A stretch of 7,381 nucleotides of DNA from NCBI GenBank assembly GCA_913062745.1, contig CAJXXJ010000175.1:1-7381 (forward strand), read 5' to 3'. How positions within the stretch are numbered: position 1 is the first letter of the stretch; each line of letters begins with the position of its first letter. A program made the position numbers and the translations under genes. The notes beneath the pieces are model-generated. The model made no database searches, was not told the origin of the DNA, and saw only the letters and a program-made list of their open reading frames with translations. This DNA is from an uncultured Phaeodactylibacter sp. (GTDB taxonomy: Bacteria; Bacteroidota; Bacteroidia; Chitinophagales; Saprospiraceae). This document shows positions 1 to 5,833 of this stretch, one piece after another.

Positions 1-229
1 GAAGGTGCGGGGTCATGCTGTCCTGCGGAAAACGGCTGGCGTAGGACTCCACCTTGCCAATGAGCGTTACCGCCGATCCGGTATCAATGGTCGGGTTGTC
101 CGCCTGCTGAAGCAGCGTTTGTTCCAGCGCGGTAATCTCTTCGCGCAGTTTATCCTTTGAAGGCTCCTGTTCTGTGCTGCAGGCGGCTGCCCACACTACT
201 ATGAGCAACAGGTAAAGTAGGTTTTTCAT
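1..229 (-). CDS. Putative lipoprotein, N-terminal part (runs off left edge)
   Basis: This is the first 76 codons of a protein whose C-terminus lies outside the window. It starts at the ATG read leftward from position 229. The N-terminus has one lysine (Lys2), a hydrophobic stretch (residues 4-16) and a lipobox AAAC with the likely lipidated cysteine at residue 17, so signal peptidase II export and membrane anchoring are predicted. The mature part opens with a charged, probably helical segment (SKDKLREEITALEQ, residues 21-34). It continues with a helix ending in YASRFPQDS, which resembles the helix-turn pattern of tetratricopeptide-like outer-membrane lipoproteins; that link is only inference. 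The function is unknown. A promoter-like sequence overlaps the stop codon of the SDR gene upstream, so it may be transcribed separately despite a gap of only 48 bp. Confidence 0.75.
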   Translation of the reverse strand, partial: MKNLLYLLLIVVWAAACSTEQEPSKDKLREEITALEQTLLQQADNPTIDTGSAVTLIGKVESYASRFPQDSMTPHL

Positions 230-252
230 TGTGGCTCTATTTAAAATTAAGG

Positions 253-281
253 CAATTTTATGGTATTTTCTGCTTGATCAA
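253..281 (-). promoter_or_regulatory. Putative Bacteroidota-type promoter of the lipoprotein gene
   Basis: On the minus strand TTG (279-281) is followed after 18 bp by TAAAATTG (253-260). This is a 7/8 match to the Bacteroidota -7 box TAnnTTTG with a suitably placed -33 TTG. Transcription would begin about 20-25 bases before the ATG at 229. The -33 element overlaps the stop codon of the preceding SDR gene. Such AT-rich matches arise easily by chance, so confidence is moderate. Confidence 0.4.
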
Positions 282-1069
282 CCTTCGCTGTACTGCCGCA
301 AAAGGCGCTCGAACCAGGCATCCGGCAGTATCTTTTTGAGCGTCAGGGACAGCCGTTGCAAAGGCTTACCTACTGCATAGTAAGGTTTTAAGCGCTTTTT
401 AGCTGCAATTTTCACAATTTTTTCGGCCACTTGCGCTGCCGGCAGGCCATTTTCCACTTCTTCGTCAATCATTTGGTACACTTTTGTGAAGCGCCTGACG
501 TAGCTGCCGGAAGGGTCATAAGACTGCAGGCGGTGTTGATTGATGGGCGTACGGATATCGCCGGCGTGAATGCAGCAAGACTGTATGCCATAGGGCTCCA
601 CTTCGTAACGCAGGGCCTCCATCATAATATCAAGGGCAGACTTGGAGGCACAGTAAATACCGCGGAAGGGCAGCCCAAAGCGGGCACCTATGGAACTGAT
701 GTTGATCACTTTTCCACTATTCTGCTCCCGCATGAGCGGAAGAACAGCCCGCAGCAGACGCAGGAAGCCAAGGACATTGGTGTCTACCACCTGCTGCGCA
801 TAGTCGAGGCGGGTTTCCTCCAATGGCCCGGCAATGCCGAGGCCAGCGTTGTTGACCAGAATATCAAGGCGGCCTTCGCGTGCTTTGATTTGTCCAATGG
901 CCTGCTCTACACTCCGGGCGTCCTGTACATCCATTTGCAGCATACGCAGCCCGTTTTCATCAGGCTGCTCCCGGCGGCTCGTGCCGTATACGGTATACCC
1001 CTGTTGCAGGAATTGATGAGCAAGGGCACGCCCCAGCCCGGAGGAAGCGCCTGTGACTAAGACGATCAT
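278..1069 (-). CDS. Classical SDR family NAD(P)-dependent oxidoreductase
   Basis: A complete 263-residue Rossmann-fold short-chain dehydrogenase/reductase, probably cytosolic. It has the glycine-rich cofactor motif TGASSGLG (6-13), Arg32-Arg33 after the second strand (favouring NADP(H)), Asp47-Val48 for the adenine ring, and NNAG (73-76). The catalytic tetrad is intact: Asn98, Ser126, Tyr139 and Lys143 in YCASK. The usual PG after the active site reads HAGDIRT (168-174), a mild departure. The C-terminal 60 residues are basic and poorly conserved, which is where substrate specificity lies. The length is normal for members that act on lipids, steroids or retinol-like alcohols, but the substrate cannot be read from the sequence. 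ATG at 1069 is the natural start because the protein begins three residues before the first beta strand. No strong promoter is visible upstream; TATCTTTA (1167-1174, minus) is a weak candidate without a -33 partner. Confidence 0.93.
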   Translation of the reverse strand: MIVLVTGASSGLGRALAHQFLQQGYTVYGTSRREQPDENGLRMLQMDVQDARSVEQAIGQIKAREGRLDILVNNAGLGIAGPLEETRLDYAQQVVDTNVLGFLRLLRAVLPLMREQNSGKVINISSIGARFGLPFRGIYCASKSALDIMMEALRYEVEPYGIQSCCIHAGDIRTPINQHRLQSYDPSGSYVRRFTKVYQMIDEEVENGLPAAQVAEKIVKIAAKKRLKPYYAVGKPLQRLSLTLKKILPDAWFERLLRQYSEG

Positions 1070-1419
1070 CTAGTCTGTTTTAGTTCTGCACCGCAATCAA
1101 TGTTTGCCATAGCTACGGAATAATACCAACAGCCTGCAGTAGGGCCGCGGATGCAAGCCCCGTAAATAAAGATACGAAATTCCGGAAAGTTTGCGCAGGA
1201 TGCGCCGGAGGGACAAAAAAAGGGCCGGCACAAGTGAATGTGCCGGCCACCAAAATAAACACCTAAAACCCTATTAACTAATCTTTGAGCTTTTCCCGGC
1301 AATAGGAAACCGGTTTCGGCGCTCATTGTTATTCTTGGCTCTTGGTTAAGAGTCACTTATAAAAAGCGTCAGAACGGGAGATGTTCGACTGCCCGCAGGC
1401 AAAAAATGTTAAAGTCCCG
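1070..1419. other. 350-bp non-coding region between SDR and Hsp20 genes
   Basis: No convincing gene is seen here. The 96-codon minus-strand reading frame that spans most of it (1066-1356) runs straight through a terminator hairpin, is rich in Cys, Gly and Pro, and resembles no family I know. Reading leftward, the region holds a small inverted repeat CTCTT-GGTT-AAGAG (1339-1352), a perfect 12-bp palindrome GAAACCGGTTTC (1306-1317), the terminator at 1216-1248, and a weak -7-like TATCTTTA (1167-1174) that might serve the SDR gene. Confidence 0.6.
1216..1248 (-). terminator. Rho-independent terminator after the Hsp20 genes
   Basis: On the minus strand a perfect 9-bp GC-rich stem, GGCCGGCAC / GTGCCGGCC (arms 1240-1248 and 1223-1231) with an 8-base loop, is followed after one C by seven T residues. 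This is a textbook intrinsic terminator. It would end transcripts coming from the Hsp20 genes, whose last stop codon is about 170 bp upstream, and so insulate the SDR gene beyond it. The long gap implies an unusually long 3' untranslated region. Confidence 0.85.
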
Positions 1420-1851
1420 TTACTTGATTTCAATGCGTTTCACAAGTTCAGCTTTGTCTTCTTCCACTTTTGGAAGAGTCACCTGAAGCAGGCCGTTGCG
1501 GTAATGGGCATCAATCGCATCTGCATTCACCGTTTCAGGCAGCTGAAAACTGCGGGTGAAGGCAGTATAATTGAACTCCCGCCGCATGTATTTGTCTTCT
1601 TTGACTTCGTCACTCATTTCTTTCTTTGCAGAAATGACGAGCCGGTCGCGGTCTACCTCCAGGCTGAAGTCTGCTTTATCCAGACCCGGAGCCGCAAGGT
1701 CGATACGGTAGCTATCTGCAGTTTCCACCACATTTACAGAAGGGTGGGTCATCGCCATGTCACTACCGAAAAAGTCGGTGACGCTGCGGTTGAAGAAATC
1801 GTCAAAGAACTTGCTTACGCCAAACGGATTATAATTCACTACTTTGTTCAT
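1420..1851 (-). CDS. Small heat-shock protein, Hsp20/alpha-crystallin family (second of pair)
   Basis: A 143-residue ATP-independent holdase that binds unfolding proteins and forms cytosolic oligomers. A short Phe-rich N-terminal arm (residues 9-33, with FFDDFFNR and DFFGS) precedes the alpha-crystallin domain (about 38-129). The domain carries DLAAPGL (51-57) and the signature AHYRNGLLQVTLPK (115-128), a form of the A-x-x-x-n-G-v-L motif. The C-terminus ends in the I-x-I motif IEI (140-142), which docks into neighbouring subunits. Length and layout are typical of class A bacterial Hsp20. It lies 92 bp downstream of a paralogue on the same strand; no terminator or good promoter is visible in the gap, so co-transcription is likely. 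ATG at 1851 fits the usual N-terminal length. It is preceded by A/T-rich sequence without a Shine-Dalgarno match. Confidence 0.96.
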   Translation of the reverse strand: MNKVVNYNPFGVSKFFDDFFNRSVTDFFGSDMAMTHPSVNVVETADSYRIDLAAPGLDKADFSLEVDRDRLVISAKKEMSDEVKEDKYMRREFNYTAFTRSFQLPETVNADAIDAHYRNGLLQVTLPKVEEDKAELVKRIEIK

Positions 1852-1943
1852 AAAGCGTCTACATTTTGGTTAACGAAAAAGGGAATTCAAACATTCAGCT
1901 TTCACGTCAAAGGACTGTCAAATCAGCGACAAAACACTGATTA

Positions 1944-2384
1944 TCAGCTTATTTCGATTTTACGAGCCGGCTTTTCCTTTGCAGCTTCCACTTTGGGGAG
2001 CGTGACTTTGAGCACTCCGTTTTCGTAGGTGGCGTCGATGCCCTCCGTGTCGATTTGATCAGACAGGCGGAAGGAGCGCTTGAAGCTGTAGTTGCCAAAC
2101 TCGCGCCGCTTTATCGTTTCTCCGTCTAATTGCGGGAACTCTTTTTCTACACTGATGGTTAGTGTTTTCTGCTCAATTTCTACGGAAAAATCCTCCTTTT
2201 GGAGGCCAGGAGCCGCCACTTCCAAACGGTAAGCCCCGGGAGTTTCCACTACATTGACGCCCGGCTTAAACTGCGGGCGCGCCGGTGCCGTAGTGCCGCC
2301 AAACATGTCATCAAATACGCGGTCAAAATCACGGAAGAAAGTGGGGCGGCCAAGTGCGTGCGGATTCACCTTTACAAGAGTCAT
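1944..2384 (-). CDS. Small heat-shock protein, Hsp20/alpha-crystallin family (first of pair)
   Basis: A 146-residue Hsp20 chaperone counted from the ATG at 2384. An upstream in-frame TTG at 2411 would add nine residues, but ATG gives the family-typical MTLVKVNP start and leaves room for a leader behind the predicted sigma-54 start site. The aromatic N-terminal arm (FFRDFDRVFDDMFGG, about 16-30) is followed by the alpha-crystallin domain (about 42-132) with EVAAPGL and the motif ATYENGVLKVTLPK (118-131). The C-terminal IEI (143-145) provides the inter-subunit anchor. It clearly resembles the next gene (shared VNVVET, AAPGL, RREF, VTLPKVE), so the pair looks like a tandem duplication, perhaps forming mixed oligomers. 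The region upstream holds a sigma-54-type promoter and two palindromes, suggesting activator-controlled stress induction. Confidence 0.95.
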   Translation of the reverse strand: MTLVKVNPHALGRPTFFRDFDRVFDDMFGGTTAPARPQFKPGVNVVETPGAYRLEVAAPGLQKEDFSVEIEQKTLTISVEKEFPQLDGETIKRREFGNYSFKRSFRLSDQIDTEGIDATYENGVLKVTLPKVEAAKEKPARKIEIS

Positions 2385-2433
2385 GGTTTTATGATTTTTT
2401 ATTGTTGTCAAATTTGAATTACACTAGACCATA

Positions 2434-2449
2434 TGCAATTGGCATACCA
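2434..2449 (-). promoter_or_regulatory. Putative sigma-54 (-24/-12) promoter for the Hsp20 genes
   Basis: The minus strand reads TGGTATGCCAATTGCA. Against the sigma-54 consensus TGGCACG-N4-TTGCW it matches 10 of 12 defined positions, including both near-invariant dinucleotides GG and GC separated by exactly 10 bp. The predicted start is near 2423, giving a leader of about 39 bases before the ATG at 2384. The match and spacing are seen directly; function is inferred and needs an rpoN gene elsewhere in the genome. Confidence 0.6.
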
Positions 2450-2493
2450 GTTGAAAAAATCTGACAAAACCAACACTTTATTTTAACAACAAA

Positions 2494-2506
2494 TGCCATT
2501 TTGGCG
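2494..2506. promoter_or_regulatory. Putative activator/operator site, proximal copy
   Basis: TGCCATTTTGGCG is an imperfect palindrome with 5-bp arms (four of five pairing) around a TTT centre. It matches the distal copy at 2526 in 10 of 13 positions, with the differences mostly keeping the symmetry. Its centre is about 77 bp upstream of the predicted Hsp20 start. It also overlaps a second inverted repeat, TTGGC-GCTTT-GCCAA (2501-2515). It may be an enhancer-type site for a sigma-54 activator. Confidence 0.45.
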
Positions 2507-2525
2507 CTTTGCCAAGCCTAAGGGC

Positions 2526-2538
2526 TGTCATTTTGACA
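2526..2538. promoter_or_regulatory. Putative activator/operator site, distal copy
   Basis: TGTCATTTTGACA is a perfect palindrome with 5-bp arms around TTT. Its centre is 32 bp from that of the proximal copy, about three helical turns, so both would face the same side of the DNA. It lies about 109 bp upstream of the predicted Hsp20 start and about 105 bp before the ATG of the divergent SDR gene. A protein bound here could therefore influence either gene. Size and symmetry suit a dimeric helix-turn-helix protein. Confidence 0.5.
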
Positions 2539-2589
2539 AAATAACCCTTCAAGTGCTCTTAGAAGCATCCTTTTACTCCTTCCGCACTC

Positions 2590-2617
2590 TTTGCAGCGGG
2601 TAAAAGCCCTATCTTTC
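2590..2617 (+). promoter_or_regulatory. Putative Bacteroidota-type promoter of the PECR-like SDR
   Basis: TTTG (2590-2593), a 16-bp spacer, then TATCTTTC (2610-2617) gives 7/8 of the TAnnTTTG box with a spacer slightly short of the usual 17-20 bp. The start would fall near 2624, about 20 bases before the ATG. The -33 element sits within an inverted repeat, CTTTTAC (2570-2576) / GTAAAAG (2600-2606) with inner CCGC/GCGG, which might act as an operator or hairpin. Confidence 0.4.
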
Positions 2618-2642
2618 CGGCGTATACATAAAACACTACAGC

Positions 2643-3407
2643 ATGTTTCAGGAAGGCATTTTTGAAGGCAAAACAGCACTTGTAACCGGGGGGCGCAGCG
2701 GGATCGGCTACGAAATTGCCCGTCAGCTGCTGCAGTACGGCGCAGAGGTAATTATTGCTTCGCGCAAGGAAGAGCTGTTGCAAAAAGCAGCGGAAGAGCT
2801 AAGCGCCCACGGTAGCTGCCATGCCTTCCCGCTTGATATCCGGGAGGAGGAGCGCGTGGAAGCCCTGTCGGACTTTATACAAGAGCGCTGTGGCAAGCTG
2901 GACATCCTGGTCAATAATGCCGGCGGACAGTTTCCGTCTCCTGCGGAAGGGATTTCCCGCAAGGGCTGGCTGGCCGTTATCAACGTGAACCTGAACGGCA
3001 CCTGGTTTGTCACTCACCAAATGGCTAACACTTTCTTTTTGCCTCAGCAGTCCGGCTGCATCGTCAATATTATTGTAGACCATTACCGGGGCGTACCCGG
3101 CATGTCGCACACCGGCGCAGCCCGGGCAGGCGTGGACAACCTCACCAAGTCCCTGTCTGTGGAATGGGCCAACCGCAATGTGCGCATCAACAGCGTAGCG
3201 CCGGGCATCATCAAGAGCTCCGGGCTGGAGCACTACCCGCCGGAGATGGTAGCACAGGTAAGCAAGACGATCCCCGCCAAGCGCCTGGGCAAGGTGGAAG
3301 AGGTGGCAGAGGCGGTGCTTTTCCTTGCTCTGGCGGACTATGTGACCGGCGAGACGCTGTACGTGGATGGCGGCTCCCGGCTATGGGGAGATATGTGGCA
3401 GGTATAG
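2643..3407 (+). CDS. SDR oxidoreductase of the trans-2-enoyl-CoA / 2,4-dienoyl-CoA reductase type
   Basis: A complete 254-residue Rossmann-fold SDR. It has TGGRSGIG (15-22), Arg41 (NADPH preference), Asp65-Ile66, NNAGGQFPSPAE (91-102), Asn116, the segment HTGAARAGVDNLTKSL (156-171), APGII (186-190) and the C-terminal TGETLYVDGG (235-244). The NNAGGQFPSPAE block, GAARAGV and IPAKR follow mammalian peroxisomal trans-2-enoyl-CoA reductase closely, so an NADPH-dependent enoyl- or dienoyl-CoA reductase in fatty-acid metabolism is the best guess. The canonical YxxxK is absent: the aligned residues are Thr157 and Arg161, and the Ser of the tetrad is replaced within NIIVD (142-146). That is in keeping with the family, which deviates here, but makes the exact reaction uncertain. 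Start ATG 2643 lies seven residues before the FEGKTALVTGG strand, normal for the family. It is divergent from the Hsp20 pair and convergent with the permease gene. Confidence 0.93.
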   Translation: MFQEGIFEGKTALVTGGRSGIGYEIARQLLQYGAEVIIASRKEELLQKAAEELSAHGSCHAFPLDIREEERVEALSDFIQERCGKLDILVNNAGGQFPSPAEGISRKGWLAVINVNLNGTWFVTHQMANTFFLPQQSGCIVNIIVDHYRGVPGMSHTGAARAGVDNLTKSLSVEWANRNVRINSVAPGIIKSSGLEHYPPEMVAQVSKTIPAKRLGKVEEVAEAVLFLALADYVTGETLYVDGGSRLWGDMWQV

Positions 3408-3415
3408 AATGTTGC

Positions 3416-5629
3416 CTACACCCCTTTCACCAGCTTTCTCCCGATCGGCAACACCCGCACCACCGCCACACTGCACTGCGCCCGCTCGGTAATCTGAGTT
3501 GCGAAATTGCCCACCACCATTTGCTGCAGCAGCCCTACTTTGGTGGTTCCGACGACGAGCAGGTCATAATCTGCTGATTTTTCCACCAGTGTATCGATGG
3601 GGTCGTCGGAGGCCAGCACCTGAATGCTGTACAGTGCTCTTGCGGAATGCCGCTGTATTGCTTCGATAAAGATCTTGCCCGACTCCGCTTGCTGTGCCGG
3701 GCTGTAAGCCGTGGGAAGGATATTGAGAAAGGTAATCTCGCCCTTGTACTGCGCAGCGATTGCTCCGGCCAGGCGCACCATCAGGTTCAGGTTGAGCCGC
3801 CCGCCCAGGGACACCGCGATACGCTTTGGCCGGAAAGCCTCTCCCCGCTGTTTAATTTTCAGGAAAATGCAATTTACGGAAGCCCGGTTGAGCACCAGCT
3901 CCATCAGGTTGGCCGCAGCGGCAGACGCCTGTTTGCCGGCGTAGCCCATGACGATTAAATCGCAACGCTCCTCTTCCGCTGCGTGCACGATGCCCATGCC
4001 CAGCTTATGGGAGGCCCGCACTACCGGGCGGATATTCACCCTGGGGGAAGTTTGCCAATCCTCCATCCGGCCCAGCAGGCTAAGCGACTGCTCGGAATTG
4101 GAGAGCGCGGTGCGGAAATCCATCTGCTCCGGCGTATTGACAATATGGAGCGGGACTATTTCTCCGCCCTTTTGCGCAAGCACCGCATTGCAGAGGTCGA
4201 AAATACTGCGCTGTGTTTCCGGATTGGCCACCGGCATGAGTATGCGCTCTCCGCTTTTGAATTTGAAAGCCGGCTCTTCCTCTTCCAGGGCCAGGTGCAT
4301 CCCTGTTTCCTGCCGCTCTACCCGCTTTCGCGAATAAAAGTAAAAGACCAGCCCGCCGATCAGCGCCAGCTGCAAGCCGAAGACGAGCGACAGCCAGTCG
4401 AGTGTGCCCAGCAGCCCGAGGTTGACCAGCAGCGTCAGTTCCGGCAGATAGCGGCGGGCAAAGTTGCCGGGCCGTTTCTCTGGCTGTTCGCGATAGATGC
4501 GGCGCAGAGCGAGCGATACCGGCAGCAGGGACACCAGCAGGCAGAAGTTGGCCGCTTTGGCAATAAACGCCAGGTCAAACAGCAGCAGGGCGACCAATAT
4601 AAGCCCACCACCGGCCAGGATAGCCGCCCGCGGGGTCTTTGCGCCTTCGTGCACTTTGCCCAGCAGGGCCGGTACAAAGCGGTCTTTGCCCATCGCATAA
4701 ATCTGCCGCCCCTGCGAAAGGACTGTACTGTTGAGCGCGCCTGCCGAGGCCAGAATGCCGCCTGTAGAGATGAGCACCCAACCAAAACTGCCAAACACGG
4801 CGGTTGCCACATCTACCAGGGGAGCACTTGACTGCGACAATTGCTGCCAGGGCACTACCATAATGCTCGCCACTGCCACCAGCAGGTAGAACAGGAAGGC
4901 GATGCCCATCGACAGCTTCATGGCGCGCGGCACTGTGACGGCCGGGTTCCGGATTTCGTCTGCGCTGTTGGCAATCAACTGGTAGCCGAAGAAAGAGATG
5001 TAGATGATGCCGATAGCGCCGAAGGTGCCTTCCGGTCCAAGCGGGAATACCGGCACTGCCAGGCCTGGCTTCAAAAAGAAAGCCGCTCCTACCAGTAAAA
5101 CAGCCAGGATGCCCAGATTGCCCCAGGTCAGCAGGTTCTGAATACGGTCGGCGCCTTCTGTTCCCTTCGAGTTGAGAAAAGCGGACAGTACAACCAGCGC
5201 GCCGGCTACGAGCTTAACACCGTACCCGGGCAGCTTGTACCCGAGGATAGAAGCAAAGTACTCTGCGAAGCCTATAGCGTACAGCCCGCAGGCAAATACA
5301 CTGCCGAGCGCCAGAAACCAGCCCGTGGTAAACCCGCCGATGCGCCCCAGCGAACGGTATGCGTAGGCGTACCCGCCGCCCGAAATGGGCACGAGCCGGG
5401 CCATATCCGCAAACAACAGGGTGGTGAGAAAGGCTAGCCCGCCGCAGACGATATAGGATATCCAAACGGAAGGGCCGGCTACTCCGGCAGCCAATCCGAT
5501 CAGCACGTACACGCCGGCTCCCATCAGCGCGCCTACGCCTATCGTTGTCGCCCCAAACAGGCCGATCGTGCGCTCAAAGGTGACGGGCACCAGCTTTTTC
5601 TGAAAAATGGCTTGCAGGCGGTTGGACAT
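3416..5629 (-). CDS. APC-superfamily amino-acid permease with two C-terminal universal-stress (Usp) domains
   Basis: A 737-residue inner-membrane protein. Residues about 20-432 form the amino acid-polyamine-organocation transporter core of roughly 12 hydrophobic segments. The first segment has the broken-helix motif GVGALMGAGVYVLIG (31-45). The family block FADMARLVPISGGGYAYAY (73-91) follows, and segment 6 shows FFGYQLIANSADEIRNP (213-229). A charged linker (433-458) leads to two cytoplasmic Usp-like domains, about 459-592 and 600-727, each starting with a beta strand (ERILMPVA, KRIAVSLG). Both end near the usual nucleotide loop (LIVMGYAGK; LLVVGTTKV), but the G-x2-G-x9-G(S/T) ATP motif is degenerate. 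The protein probably imports or exchanges an amino acid; the substrate is unknown. The Usp part may regulate transport in response to stress or nucleotide state. Start ATG 5629 has GGAG six bases upstream. The gene has its own promoter-like sequence, and its stop is 8 bp from that of the opposing SDR gene. Confidence 0.93.
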   Translation of the reverse strand: MSNRLQAIFQKKLVPVTFERTIGLFGATTIGVGALMGAGVYVLIGLAAGVAGPSVWISYIVCGGLAFLTTLLFADMARLVPISGGGYAYAYRSLGRIGGFTTGWFLALGSVFACGLYAIGFAEYFASILGYKLPGYGVKLVAGALVVLSAFLNSKGTEGADRIQNLLTWGNLGILAVLLVGAAFFLKPGLAVPVFPLGPEGTFGAIGIIYISFFGYQLIANSADEIRNPAVTVPRAMKLSMGIAFLFYLLVAVASIMVVPWQQLSQSSAPLVDVATAVFGSFGWVLISTGGILASAGALNSTVLSQGRQIYAMGKDRFVPALLGKVHEGAKTPRAAILAGGGLILVALLLFDLAFIAKAANFCLLVSLLPVSLALRRIYREQPEKRPGNFARRYLPELTLLVNLGLLGTLDWLSLVFGLQLALIGGLVFYFYSRKRVERQETGMHLALEEEEPAFKFKSGERILMPVANPETQRSIFDLCNAVLAQKGGEIVPLHIVNTPEQMDFRTALSNSEQSLSLLGRMEDWQTSPRVNIRPVVRASHKLGMGIVHAAEEERCDLIVMGYAGKQASAAAANLMELVLNRASVNCIFLKIKQRGEAFRPKRIAVSLGGRLNLNLMVRLAGAIAAQYKGEITFLNILPTAYSPAQQAESGKIFIEAIQRHSARALYSIQVLASDDPIDTLVEKSADYDLLVVGTTKVGLLQQMVVGNFATQITERAQCSVAVVRVLPIGRKLVKGV

Positions 5630-5662
5630 AGTCGTCTCCGGGCTATGGTGTTAACGGATGCG

Positions 5663-5693
5663 GAAATATACGTGGGATTGGCGGTTTTTTCAA
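5663..5693 (-). promoter_or_regulatory. Putative Bacteroidota-type promoter of the permease gene
   Basis: On the minus strand TTG (5691-5693), a 20-bp spacer and TATATTTC (5663-5670) give a 7/8 match to TAnnTTTG with the -33 element at ideal distance. Transcription would start near 5656, leaving a leader of about 26 bases before the ATG at 5629. It is one of the best matches to the phylum's housekeeping promoter in the window. Confidence 0.55.
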
Positions 5694-5799
5694 GGGAGGG
5701 GGAAGGGGAGAAAGCGGAAATCGGCATCCTGCGCCCTCCGGGCTACGGCGGCTGAGAGCAACACGGCCCCTGTATTTTAGAAAGCTAAGCAGAAAGCAG

Positions 5800-5833
5800 A
5801 AAAGGCACCTCCCCCGCAGGGAAAGTACCTTTT
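5800..5833 (-). terminator. Terminator-like hairpin after atpC
   Basis: AAAAGGCAC (5800-5808) pairs with GTACCTTTT (5825-5833) through nine pairs including one G-T. Pairing continues inward over a further six bp (with wobbles and a one-base bulge) around a short loop. Read on the minus strand the stem ends in CCTTTTCTGCTTTCT, a moderate T-tract suited to ending the atpD-atpC transcript about 60 bases after its stop. The plus-strand reading has an even better T-tract (TTTTGATTTTTTTT), but no plus-strand gene precedes it, so it may work in both directions. Confidence 0.6.

Noticed and set aside
1193..1203. GCGCAGGATGC shared in inverted form with 5724-5734, both near CCGGAGGG-like sequence
   Set aside because: About a dozen 11-base matches are expected by chance in a window this size, and the surrounding bases do not align.
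1066..1356. A 96-codon minus-strand frame in the spacer, with a possible ATG start at 1326
   Set aside because: It reads through a strong terminator hairpin and T-run, has an odd Cys/Gly/Pro-rich composition, and overlaps the start of the SDR gene by 4 bp only because of an absent stop.
1852..1943. A separate promoter for the second Hsp20 gene
   Set aside because: No GG-N10-GC sigma-54 element and no TAnnTTTG box with a -33 partner is found in the 92-bp gap; only scattered TGTCA/CGACA half-sites occur, so co-transcription is preferred.
1381..2028. A 215-codon plus-strand reading frame opposite the Hsp20 genes
   Set aside because: It is antisense to two clear Hsp20 proteins, spans the gap between them, and its product resembles no family; it is a shadow of their codon usage.
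2385..2411. A TTG start nine codons upstream for the first Hsp20 gene
   Set aside because: The ATG at 2384 gives the usual N-terminus, and TTG starts are rare; the extra residues (MTTIKNHKT) have no counterpart in the family or in the paralogue.
3983..4831. A 282-codon plus-strand frame opposite the permease gene
   Set aside because: It is antisense to well-conserved membrane and Usp segments; the Gln/His/Arg-rich product is typical of an antisense artefact in GC-rich DNA.
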